The notes under the pieces were generated by a model that saw only the letters and a list, made by a program, of their open reading frames with translations, was not told where the DNA came from and did not search any database. From contig JAWZXG010000043.1 in assembly GCA_037178625.1 (NCBI GenBank), positions 1 to 64,000 on the forward strand: a DNA stretch of 64,000 nt. The letters are read 5' to 3'. Positions 1 to 6,184 of the stretch are shown piece by piece. Made by a program: the position numbers and the translations under genes. Position 1 is the stretch's first letter. Each line of letters opens with the position of its first letter. The stretch is from Skeletonema tropicum (taxonomy: Eukaryota > Bacillariophyta > Thalassiosirophyceae > Thalassiosirales > Thalassiosiraceae).

Positions 1-2066
1 CAACTAATCGATAGAGCGCAACGAGAGCTTGCGAATACTGGTCGAATCGTATCAAGCCGATGGAGAGGACAAGAGTTATGGTTGGATTATTACTGAATCT
101 GAATGGTCGGTGAGCAAAGAGGGGGGATAGTGTTTACGTTTACTTTGGTTACTTAGTTATATTCATATTACATTATTACTTGAATGTCCATGTCCATCTA
201 CCATCATCTATCTTCTCTCCTACCATACCATACCTCTCAATCTCAATATAATCCACCCACGTGTTGAGCATCCGACAAACAGCCCACCAAATGATGATCG
301 GAATCCATCATGGAGGATTCACCTTCGAAAGCCGTCATAAAGCTTAGCTTTCCTCCTCCTCCTCCTCCGTTGCTGTTGCCACCACCACTTCCTCTTCCTC
401 CGATCCCCCGTCTCATTGTTGATGAATGCCTCTTGCGTTGATTCCGAAGTACAGATGCAGCATGACGAGCTGATATCCTGAGGTGGTTGTGTCTCCTCTC
501 CGCTGACGGATTGTTTGTGGAGGGCGTAGAGTAGAGTTCGAGACGGTCGTCTGCGGTTGGGTCATCATAATTCAATTCAGTTGTTCGTCAATATCTTGTC
601 TCCTAGAGGTCCAATCAAGACGATGAGTGTCGTTTTGGAAAGCTGAGAGTGAGCTCTTTTGATTGGTTGTAGTATCAAGGCCAAATATCGATCTTTCGCC
701 AATCGATCCGGTTAAAAACGGGGTAAGTTTCCGCCCAGCTCGGCCAGATCCGGCTTGACATTGAGAATTCCACCACTAGACAATAGAGTCCAAATAATAA
801 TCCAATTTGACAAATTGACCACCGCTGGAATCGTCTCCTCGAGCTGCATCGATTCGTACCATAATCAGCATTACCACTGCCGCCGTCAAACTGTATATTC
901 ACTGCTCGGCCAAGGCCCTCACCGTTGACGGTTGACGCTTGCGAAGATCCAATAATAATATTAAGCACAGCTCGATCTCAAACAGCGACCGGCTTAATGA
1001 GGCGATAACATGACAGTTGGCACGAACGTATCCACTAATATATTCTTATTCACTGCTCGAACTCCCTACCGGTCGCCCGATGGCCCTCGCCCGATGCAGT
1101 TGTCGAGATCAGCCTCATCAGGGGCCTCATATCCAAACGCTACGCTGAAGACAGAAGCATTGATCGGCACTGTCCAATAATAAACGCAGCTCGGCCTCGC
1201 TACCGCTCACCCTCGCTCAACACTCTTCTATAAGATCGATGTGGTCAATGATTGGTTGATTGTGGCGAGTGGGTGATTGGTTGGCACGATAGTTAGTAGT
1301 AGAAGTGTCATGTGGCGGTGTTGTGGTTTGGATCTTTGGTTGATTTGAGTTGTGATGGTGAGACATTGACAGCTTCTCACTTTTTGACCCACACCGAACC
1401 GAACCTCAACGAAGCGAGCACAAGCATGGAAGAATCAGTAGTAGCACCTACTGCCGTGCCAACCAAATGGACGGTGCTGATCAATGCGATGAATGAAAAG
1501 AGAAGTACTGCTCAGCGTTCTCCGGGCGAGCTGCGTCTATTAACACACTCGTACCTTCTGGATGGATGAGGCTGATCGTTGATCGTCATGAGTGTCTTCA
1601 GCGCAGCGTTGGATGCGTCCGTGCCAACCATCATAGAGCCCGCCGCATTAAGGTGGTCGCTTTTTGGGATCTCACATCGTACCAACTGTCATTGACGGCA
1701 TAAAAGTAAGAGAAGTGTCTTGAGCGAGGGCCTCTTGGCCGAGCAGTGATTATTGATATCGCTGCAGAATATCTACACACGTAACAATTGTCATGAACAG
1801 ACGGTGCTAGCTGCTGATCGTCTAGGAGTGTATTTTGTGAGGGCGACCGCAGGGAGGCCGAACTACTGTGATCGATTATTGTATTAATTGATAGCATTTC
1901 AAACGAGGATTCGAAGGGTAGTCTCATTGTCATTGCTATCTATCTACGGAGGCCGAGCTGTCTTTATATTGGATTTGGATTGTCGATCTGGGGCCCAATA
2001 GCCGGATTGTAGACACCTCTCGAGTTGAGTCGAATGACAAAAGATCAATATTTGGCCTTGCAACTG
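1..2066 (+). repeat. Array copy 1 (2066 bp)
   Basis: Differs from the consensus by three insertions: ATT duplicated near 85-91, a sixth TCC at 351-368 instead of five, and AT duplicated at 1769-1772. The AT duplication shifts the Cys-rich minus-strand frame into a different 100-codon reading. Confidence 0.95.
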
Positions 2067-2140
2067 CAACTAATCGATAGAGCGCAACGAGAGCTTGCGA
2101 ATACTGGTCGAATCGTATCAAGCCGATGGAGAGGACAAGA

Positions 2141-2171
2141 GTTATGGTTGGATTACTGAATCTGAATGGTC
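2141..2171. repeat. Indel hot spot in the unit (GGATTACTGAATCTG)
   Basis: In 12 of 31 copies this short stretch of about 30 bp carries an indel. Copies 4, 5, 16, 19, 20 and 28 have ATTACT duplicated; copy 1 has ATT duplicated; copy 11 has CT duplicated; copies 3, 8, 18 and 24 have different single-base insertions. Nowhere else in the unit does variation concentrate this way. Tandem micro-duplication suggests slippage or break repair, but the cause is not visible. Confidence 0.8.
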
Positions 2172-2194
2172 GGTGAGCAAAGAGGGGGGATAGT

Positions 2195-2255
2195 GTTTAC
2201 GTTTACTTTGGTTACTTAGTTATATTCATATTACATTATTACTTGAATGTCCATG
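2195..2255. promoter_or_regulatory. AT-rich stretch with a yeast-ARS-consensus-like match
   Basis: GTTTACGTTTA at 2195-2205 matches the budding-yeast ARS core consensus WTTTAYRTTTW at 10 of 11 positions, and the next 50 bp are AT-rich. That consensus is only meaningful in Saccharomycetaceae, and the host here is unknown, so this may be chance. One match occurs per unit, set in a GTTTAC direct repeat. Confidence 0.15.
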
Positions 2256-2310
2256 TCCATCTACCATCATCTATCTTCTCTCCTACCATACCATACCTCT
2301 CAATCTCAAT
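2251..2310. repeat. Pyrimidine-rich low-complexity tract
   Basis: A CT-rich stretch with short imperfect direct repeats: ATGTCC twice just upstream, ATCATCTATC, and ACCATACCATACC. Copy 17 has lost one CT from CTCT here. No coding or RNA signal. Confidence 0.7.
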
Positions 2311-2320
2311 ATAATCCACC

Positions 2321-2326
2321 CACGTG
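2321..2326. promoter_or_regulatory. CACGTG palindrome (E-box / G-box / CDEI-like core)
   Basis: One CACGTG per unit, in the context CCCACGTGTTG. The hexamer is the core bound by bHLH factors and by the yeast centromere and promoter protein Cbf1. A 6-bp palindrome is expected by chance about once per 4 kb, so its presence alone proves little. It is conserved only as everything in the array is. Confidence 0.15.
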
Positions 2327-2401
2327 TTGAGCATCCGACAAACAGCCCACCAAATGATGATCGGAATCCATCATGGAGGATTCACCTTCGAAAGCCGTCA
2401 T

Positions 2402-2414
2402 AAAGCTTAGCTTT
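2402..2414. repeat. Small perfect inverted repeat AAAGCT-T-AGCTTT
   Basis: A perfect 6-bp stem with a 1-bp centre. As RNA it would be too tight to fold with that loop, so it is best read as a palindromic site that includes a HindIII sequence. One per unit. Confidence 0.5.
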
Positions 2415-2428
2415 CCTCCTCCTCCTCC
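2414..2428. repeat. (TCC)5 trinucleotide microsatellite
   Basis: Five TCC units in most copies, six in copy 1 (351-368), and one damaged unit in copy 8. Read on the minus strand it makes the Gly run of the 109-codon frame. A second imperfect CCA/TCC tract follows at 2440-2461. Confidence 0.9.
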
Positions 2429-2735
2429 GTTGCTGTTGCCACCACCACTTCCTCTTCCTCCGATCCCCCGTCTCATTGTTGATGAATGCCTCTTGCGTTG
2501 ATTCCGAAGTACAGATGCAGCATGACGAGCTGATATCCTGAGGTGGTTGTGTCTCCTCTCCGCTGACGGATTGTTTGTGGAGGGCGTAGAGTAGAGTTCG
2601 AGACGGTCGTCTGCGGTTGGGTCATCATAATTCAATTCAGTTGTTCGTCAATATCTTGTCTCCTAGAGGTCCAATCAAGACGATGAGTGTCGTTTTGGAA
2701 AGCTGAGAGTGAGCTCTTTTGATTGGTTGTAGTAT

Positions 2736-2756
2736 CAAGGCCAAATATCGATCTTT
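2736..2756 (+). repeat. Outer inverted repeat, left end
   Basis: 21 bp starting CAAGGCCAAATATCGATC. It pairs with 4098-4118 on the opposite strand with a single mismatch (C/T at the 14th base). The counterpart from the previous copy lies at 2038-2058. Confidence 0.75.
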
Positions 2757-2790
2757 CGCCAATCGATCCGGTTAAAAACGGGGTAAGTTT

Positions 2791-2813
2791 CCGCCCAGCT
2801 CGGCCAGATCCGG
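2791..2813 (+). repeat. Subrepeat M8 (partial)
   Basis: Contains CCAGCTCGGCCAGATCC. Only the GCTCGGCC core is shared and the CAATAAT part is absent. Weakest member. Confidence 0.25.
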
Positions 2814-2953
2814 CTTGACATTGAGAATTCCACCACTAGACAATAGAGTCCAAATAATAATCCAATTTGACAAATTGACCACCGCTGGAATCGTCTCCTC
2901 GAGCTGCATCGATTCGTACCATAATCAGCATTACCACTGCCGCCGTCAAACTG

Positions 2954-2984
2954 TATATTCACTGCTCGGCCAAGGCCCTCACCG
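2954..2984 (+). repeat. Subrepeat M3
   Basis: TATATTCACTGCTCGGCC followed by AAGGCCCTCACCG. Nearly the same core as the reverse complement of M5, lacking two bases between CCAA and GGCCCTC. Followed by ACCGT-TG-ACGGT at 2981-2992, a short inverted repeat, and a GTTGACG direct repeat. Confidence 0.45.
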
Positions 2985-3008
2985 TTGACGGTTGACGCTT
3001 GCGAAGAT

Positions 3009-3052
3009 CCAATAATAATATTAAGCACAGCTCGATCTCAAACAGCGACCGG
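3009..3052 (+). repeat. Subrepeat M2
   Basis: CCAATAATAATATTAAGC, then ACAGCTCGATCTCAAACAGC and GACCGG. Shares CCAATAATA and CAGCTCG with M1 at similar spacing, with a 5-bp longer gap. Confidence 0.4.
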
Positions 3053-3095
3053 CTTAATGAGGCGATAACATGACAGTTGGCACGAACGTATCCAC

Positions 3096-3153
3096 TAATA
3101 TATTCTTATTCACTGCTCGAACTCCCTACCGGTCGCCCGATGGCCCTCGCCCG
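3096..3153 (+). repeat. Subrepeat M4
   Basis: TAATATATTCTTATTCACTG, then CTCGAACTCCCTACCGGTCG and CCCGATGGCCCTCGCCCG. Shares ATTCACTGCTCG with M3 and the GGCCCTCGC tail with M5. Contains an internal CCCGATG direct repeat. Confidence 0.4.
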
Positions 3154-3230
3154 ATGCAGTTGTCGAGATCAGCCTCATCAGGGGCCTCATATCCAAACGC
3201 TACGCTGAAGACAGAAGCATTGATCGGCAC

Positions 3231-3294
3231 TGTCCAATAATAAACGCAGCTCGGCCTCGCTACCGCTCACCCTCGCTCAACACTCTTCTATAAG
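3231..3294 (+). repeat. Subrepeat M1 (innermost left)
   Basis: Reads CAATAATAAACGCAGCTCGG, CCTCGCTACCGCTCACCC, then TCGCTCAACACTCTTCTATA. Best matched by the reverse complement of M5 (3767-3820): shared CAATAAT, GCTCGGCC, CCCTCGCTCAA and ACT-TTCT in the same order. These two look like degenerate inverted termini of the central region. Confidence 0.5.
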
Positions 3295-3308
3295 ATCGAT
3301 GTGGTCAA

Positions 3309-3345
3309 TGATTGGTTGATTGTGGCGAGTGGGTGATTGGTTGGC
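3309..3345 (+). repeat. GATTGGTTG short direct repeats
   Basis: GATTGGTTG occurs twice here, TGATTGGTTGATTGTGG followed by TGATTGGTTGGCAC, and once at 2721. These are short imperfect repeats, probably from local slippage before the unit was amplified. Confidence 0.5.
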
Positions 3346-3371
3346 ACGATAGTTAGTAGTAGAAGTGTCAT

Positions 3372-3629
3372 GTGGCGGTGTTGTGGTTTGGATCTTTGGT
3401 TGATTTGAGTTGTGATGGTGAGACATTGACAGCTTCTCACTTTTTGACCCACACCGAACCGAACCTCAACGAAGCGAGCACAAGCATGGAAGAATCAGTA
3501 GTAGCACCTACTGCCGTGCCAACCAAATGGACGGTGCTGATCAATGCGATGAATGAAAAGAGAAGTACTGCTCAGCGTTCTCCGGGCGAGCTGCGTCTAT
3601 TAACACACTCGTACCTTCTGGATGGATGA
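3372..3629 (+). other. Recurring 85-codon plus-strand open frame in the module centre, coding unsupported
   Basis: It opens at GTG. The only sensible ATG start (3486) would leave about 47 codons beginning MEESVVAPTAVPTKW. It lies in the centre of the fold-back module, between the two arms. It is intact in 30 of 31 copies and broken only in copy 4. Outside copies 4-6 the two indels that fall inside it (copies 16 and 22) are both 3 bp and add a single residue. That is the only hint of frame conservation in the window, and the numbers are too small to rely on. There is no signal peptide, membrane segment or family motif that I recognise. Confidence 0.15.
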
Positions 3630-3766
3630 GGCTGATCGTTGATCGTCATGAGTGTCTTCAGCGCAGCGTTGGATGCGTCCGTGCCAACCATCATAGAGCC
3701 CGCCGCATTAAGGTGGTCGCTTTTTGGGATCTCACATCGTACCAACTGTCATTGACGGCATAAAAG

Positions 3767-3820
3767 TAAGAGAAGTGTCTTGAGCGAGGGCCTCTTGGCC
3801 GAGCAGTGATTATTGATATC
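3767..3820 (-). repeat. Subrepeat M5 (innermost right, inverted partner of M1)
   Basis: On the minus strand it reads CAATAATCACTGCTCGGCCA, then AGAGGCCCTCGCTCAAGACA, then CTTCTCTTA. It also contains GGCC-TCTT-GGCC, a short hairpin-forming palindrome. It resembles M3 (2954-2984) through TCACTGCTCGGCCAA and GGCCCTC. Confidence 0.5.
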
Positions 3821-3887
3821 GCTGCAGAATCTACACACGTAACAATTGTCATGAACAGACGGTGCTAGCTGCTGATCGTCTAGGAGT

Positions 3888-3940
3888 GTATTTTGTGAGG
3901 GCGACCGCAGGGAGGCCGAACTACTGTGATCGATTATTGT
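3888..3940 (-). repeat. Subrepeat M6
   Basis: On the minus strand: ACAATAATCGATCACAGTAG, then TTCGGCCTCCCTGCGGTCGC and CCTCACAAAATAC. Aligns with M1 through CAATAAT, CGGCCTC and CGCCCTCAC. Confidence 0.4.
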
Positions 3941-4000
3941 ATTAATTGATAGCATTTCAAACGAGGATTCGAAGGGTAGTCTCATTGTCATTGCTATCTA

Positions 4001-4042
4001 TCTACGGAGGCCGAGCTGTCTTTATATTGGATTTGGATTGTC
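4001..4042 (-). repeat. Subrepeat M7
   Basis: On the minus strand: GACAATCCAAATCCAATATA, then AAGACAGCTCGGCCTCCGTA. Shares CAGCTCGGCCTC exactly with M1. Its upstream part resembles 2832-2862 of the left arm. Confidence 0.4.
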
Positions 4043-4097
4043 GATCTGGGGCCCAATAGCCGGATTGTAGACACCTCTCGAGTTGAGTCGAATGACA

Positions 4098-4118
4098 AAA
4101 GATCAATATTTGGCCTTG
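4098..4118 (-). repeat. Outer inverted repeat, right end
   Basis: The reverse complement of this stretch starts CAAGGCCAAATATTGATC and matches the left end at 2736-2756 at 20 of 21 positions. Confidence 0.75.
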
Positions 4119-4124
4119 CAACTG

Positions 4125-6184
4125 CAACTAATCGATAGAGCGCAACGAGAGCTTGCGAATACTGGTCGAATCGTATCAAGCCGATGGAGAGGACAAGAGT
4201 TATGGTTGGATATACTGAATCTGAATGGTCGGTGAGCAAAGAGGGGGGATAGTGTTTACGTTTACTTTGGTTACTTAGTTATATTCATATTACATTATTA
4301 CTTGAATGTCCATGTCCATCTACCATCATCTATCTTCTCTCCTACCATACCATACCTCTCAATCTCAATATAATCCACCCACGTGTTGAGCATCCGACAA
4401 ACAGCCCACCAAATGATGATCGGAATCCATCATGGAGGATTCACCTTCGAAAGCCGTCATAAAGCTTAGCTTTCCTCCTCCTCCTCCGTTGCTGTTGCCA
4501 CCACCACTTCCTCTTCCTCCGATCCCCCGTCTCATTGTTGATGAATGCCTCTTGCGTTGATTCCGAAGTACAGATGCAGCATGACGAGCTGATATCCTGA
4601 GGTGGTTGTGTCTCCTCTCCGCTGACGGATTGTTTGTGGAGGGCGTAGAGTAGAGTTCGAGACGGTCGTCTGCGGTTGGGTCATCATAATTCAATTCAGT
4701 TGTTCGTCAATATCTTGTCTCCTAGAGGTCCAATCAAGACGATGAGTGTCGTTTTGGAAAGCTGAGAGTGAGCTCTTTTGATTGGTTGTAGTATCAAGGC
4801 CAAATATCGATCTTTCGCCAATCGATCCGGTTAAAAACGGGGTAAGTTTCCGCCCAGCTCGGCCAGATCCGGCTTGACATTGAGAATTCCACCACTAGAC
4901 AATAGAGTCCAAATAATAATCCAATTTGACAAATTGACCACCGCTGGAATCGTCTCCTCGAGCTGCATCGATTCGTACCATAATCAGCATTACCACTGCC
5001 GCCGTCAAACTGTATATTCACTGCTCGGCCAAGGCCCTCACCGTTGACGGTTGACGCTTGCGAAGATCCAATAATAATATTAAGCACAGCTCGATCTCAA
5101 ACAGCGACCGGCTTAATGAGGCGATAACATGACAGTTGGCACGAACGTATCCACTAATATATTCTTATTCACTGCTCGAACTCCCTACCGGTCGCCCGAT
5201 GGCCCTCGCCCGATGCAGTTGTCGAGATCAGCCTCATCAGGGGCCTCATATCCAAACGCTACGCTGAAGACAGAAGCATTGATCGGCACTGTCCAATAAT
5301 AAACGCAGCTCGGCCTCGCTACCGCTCACCCTCGCTCAACACTCTTCTATAAGATCGATGTGGTCAATGATTGGTTGATTGTGGCGAGTGGGTGATTGGT
5401 TGGCACGATAGTTAGTAGTAGAAGTGTCATGTGGCGGTGTTGTGGTTTGGATCTTTGGTTGATTTGAGTTGTGATGGTGAGACATTGACAGCTTCTCACT
5501 TTTTGACCCACACCGAACCGAACCTCAACGAAGCGAGCACAAGCATGGAAGAATCAGTAGTAGCACCTACTGCCGTGCCAACCAAATGGACGGTGCTGAT
5601 CAATGCGATGAATGAAAAGAGAAGTACTGCTCAGCGTTCTCCGGGCGAGCTGCGTCTATTAACACACTCGTACCTTCTGGATGGATGAGGCTGATCGTTG
5701 ATCGTCATGAGTGTCTTCAGCGCAGCGTTGGATGCGTCCGTGCCAACCATCATAGAGCCCGCCGCATTAAGGTGGTCGCTTTTTGGGATCTCACATCGTA
5801 CCAACTGTCATTGACGGCATAAAAGTAAGAGAAGTGTCTTGAAGCGAGGGCCTCTTGGCCGAGCAGTGATTATTGATATCGCTGCAGAATCTACACACGT
5901 AACAATTGTCATGAACAGACGGTGCTAGCTGCTGATCGTCTAGGAGTGTATTTTGTGAGGGCGACCGCAGGGAGGCCGAACTACTGTGATCGATTATTGT
6001 ATTAATTGATAGCATTTCAAACGAGGATTCGAAGGGTAGTCTCATTGTCATTGCTATCTATCTACGGAGGCCGAGCTGTCTTTATATTGGATTTGGATTG
6101 TCGATCTGGGGCCCAATAGCCGGATTGTAGACACCTCTCGAGTTGAGTCGAATGACAAAAGATCAATATTTGGCCTTGCAACTG
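4125..6184 (+). repeat. Array copy 3 (2060 bp)
   Basis: Two 1-bp insertions: an A at about 4212 in the hot-spot region (GGATATACTG for GGATTACTG), and an A at 5842-5843 (TTGAAGCG for TTGAGCG). The second allele also occurs in copy 5. Confidence 0.95.

Larger units (their letters stand above)
2306..2635 (-). other. Recurring 109-codon open frame, Gly-rich, coding status unsupported
   Basis: The frame opens at a TTG at 2633-2635 and has no early ATG. The nearest ATG, a few bases downstream, is in another frame that stops after about 51 codons. The product would be basic in the middle (RNQRKRHSSTMRR) and Gly/Ser/Asn-rich at residues 57-74, where the antisense of TCC and CCA repeats is read. I recognise no family. 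It is intact in 25 of 31 copies and altered in copies 1, 4, 5, 8, 16 and 17. Low complexity, the non-ATG start and frame-breaking indels all argue against a real gene. An exon of a spliced gene cannot be excluded from sequence alone. Confidence 0.12.
2059..2735. other. Spacer part of the unit (reference copy), about 677 bp
   Basis: This is the part of the unit lying between the two 21-bp inverted ends, measured from the end of the module in copy 1. It carries none of the CAATAAT/GCTCGGCC subrepeats found in the rest of the unit. In order it holds a GCAACT direct repeat at 2061-2072, the indel hot spot, a G6 run, AT-rich DNA, a CT-rich tract, CACGTG, a small hairpin, TCC repeats and the Gly-rich minus-strand frame. 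No gene is recognised. Confidence 0.6.
2735..3028 (-). other. Recurring 97-codon open frame with one hydrophobic stretch, coding unsupported
   Basis: It opens at GTG (3026-3028), and the first in-frame ATG is in the C-terminal third. Residues about 52-66 (ICQIGLLFGLYCLVV) are hydrophobic enough to resemble a membrane segment. The frame lies inside the left arm of the fold-back module, and part of its sequence is the antisense of the GCTCGGCC subrepeat. It is intact in 24 of 31 copies. The A5 run at 2774-2778 decides its end: when that stretch changes length (copies 10, 22, 29) the frame runs on to 130-131 codons. No family recognised. Confidence 0.1.
2757..3294 (+). repeat. Left arm with five subrepeats in + orientation
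   Basis: Subrepeats at 2791-2813, 2954-2984, 3009-3052, 3096-3153 and 3231-3294 share the core CAATAAT (or TATATTC), a short gap, then C-C-GCTCGG-C and a CCCTCNC tail. The region 2832-2878 (GACAATAGAGTCCAAATAATAATCC and on) also resembles the right arm on the opposite strand. Conservation between members is weak, so they are much older than the 2058-bp array. Confidence 0.45.
3295..3766. other. Central region of the fold-back module
   Basis: About 472 bp between subrepeats M1 and M5. It begins with a run of TGATTGGTTG direct repeats (3309-3345; a third copy of GATTGGTTG lies at 2721) and contains the 85-codon plus-strand frame and the direct repeat GATCGTTGATCGTC near 3635. No transposase motif, RNA gene or promoter is recognisable. 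Confidence 0.45.
3749..3991 (-). other. Recurring 80-codon ATG-initiated open frame with a Cys cluster, coding unsupported
   Basis: This is the only recurring frame of the five that begins with ATG (3989-3991). Residues 50-63 contain C50, C53, C56, H62 and C63 (CYVCRFC, then HC), spaced a little like a zinc-binding half-site. The second half needed for a known zinc finger is missing, and the C-terminus is a Leu run. It lies in the right arm, and the Cys/His region is read through subrepeat M5, so the pattern is probably a by-product. It is intact in 25 of 31 copies and changed in copies 1, 3, 4, 5, 23 and 31. Confidence 0.12.
3767..4097 (-). repeat. Right arm with three subrepeats in - orientation
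   Basis: Members at 3767-3820, 3888-3940 and 4001-4042 read, on the minus strand, as CAATAAT or CAATATA followed by GCTCGGCC or GTTCGGCC, and in the first two a CCCTCNC tail. They are the inverted counterparts of the left-arm members. Confidence 0.45.
2736..4118. repeat. Fold-back-like module with inverted arms (reference copy), 1383 bp
   Basis: The two ends are inverted copies: 2736-2756 (beginning CAAGGCCAAATAT) and the reverse complement of 4098-4118 match at 20 of 21 bases. Five degenerate subrepeats lie in the left arm in + orientation and three in the right arm in - orientation. None are in the spacer, and none are in the wrong arm. The innermost pair, M1 and M5, flanks a centre of about 470 bp. 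Fold-back elements with subrepeat-built arms are a known class of transposable DNA. This module could be a decayed one caught inside the amplified unit, but no transposase or target duplication was found. Confidence 0.5.
2067..4124 (+). repeat. Array copy 2 (2058 bp, reference copy)
   Basis: Consensus length with no visible indel. All internal features below are given in this copy. Add the difference in copy start, corrected for local indels, to place them elsewhere. Confidence 0.97.
3994..4239 (-). other. 61-81-codon open frame across the copy junction, coding unsupported
   Basis: In most copies it opens at TTG and has 61 codons. The 81-codon form seen here, in copy 18 and in copy 24 results from single-base insertions in the hot spot. 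It starts in the spacer of one copy and ends in the right arm of the previous one, across an arbitrary phase boundary. No family recognised; most likely chance. Confidence 0.07.

Noticed and set aside
2402..2414. Transcription terminator hairpin at AAAGCTTAGCTTT
   Set aside because: A one-base loop cannot form an RNA hairpin, the stem is AT-rich, and no U-tract follows.
2783..2788. GTAAGT preceded by GGG on the plus strand, a strong-looking 5-prime splice site
   Set aside because: No open plus-strand exon ends there and no convincing branch point and acceptor follow. A six-base match is expected by chance.
3161..3182. Minus-strand CTGATGAGGCTGATCTCGAC resembling a hammerhead ribozyme core, which could suggest a retrozyme or viroid-like repeat
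   Set aside because: The required GAAA after stem II reads GACA, stem II is only marginal, and no properly placed stem III/stem I with a cleavage GUC or GUH was found.
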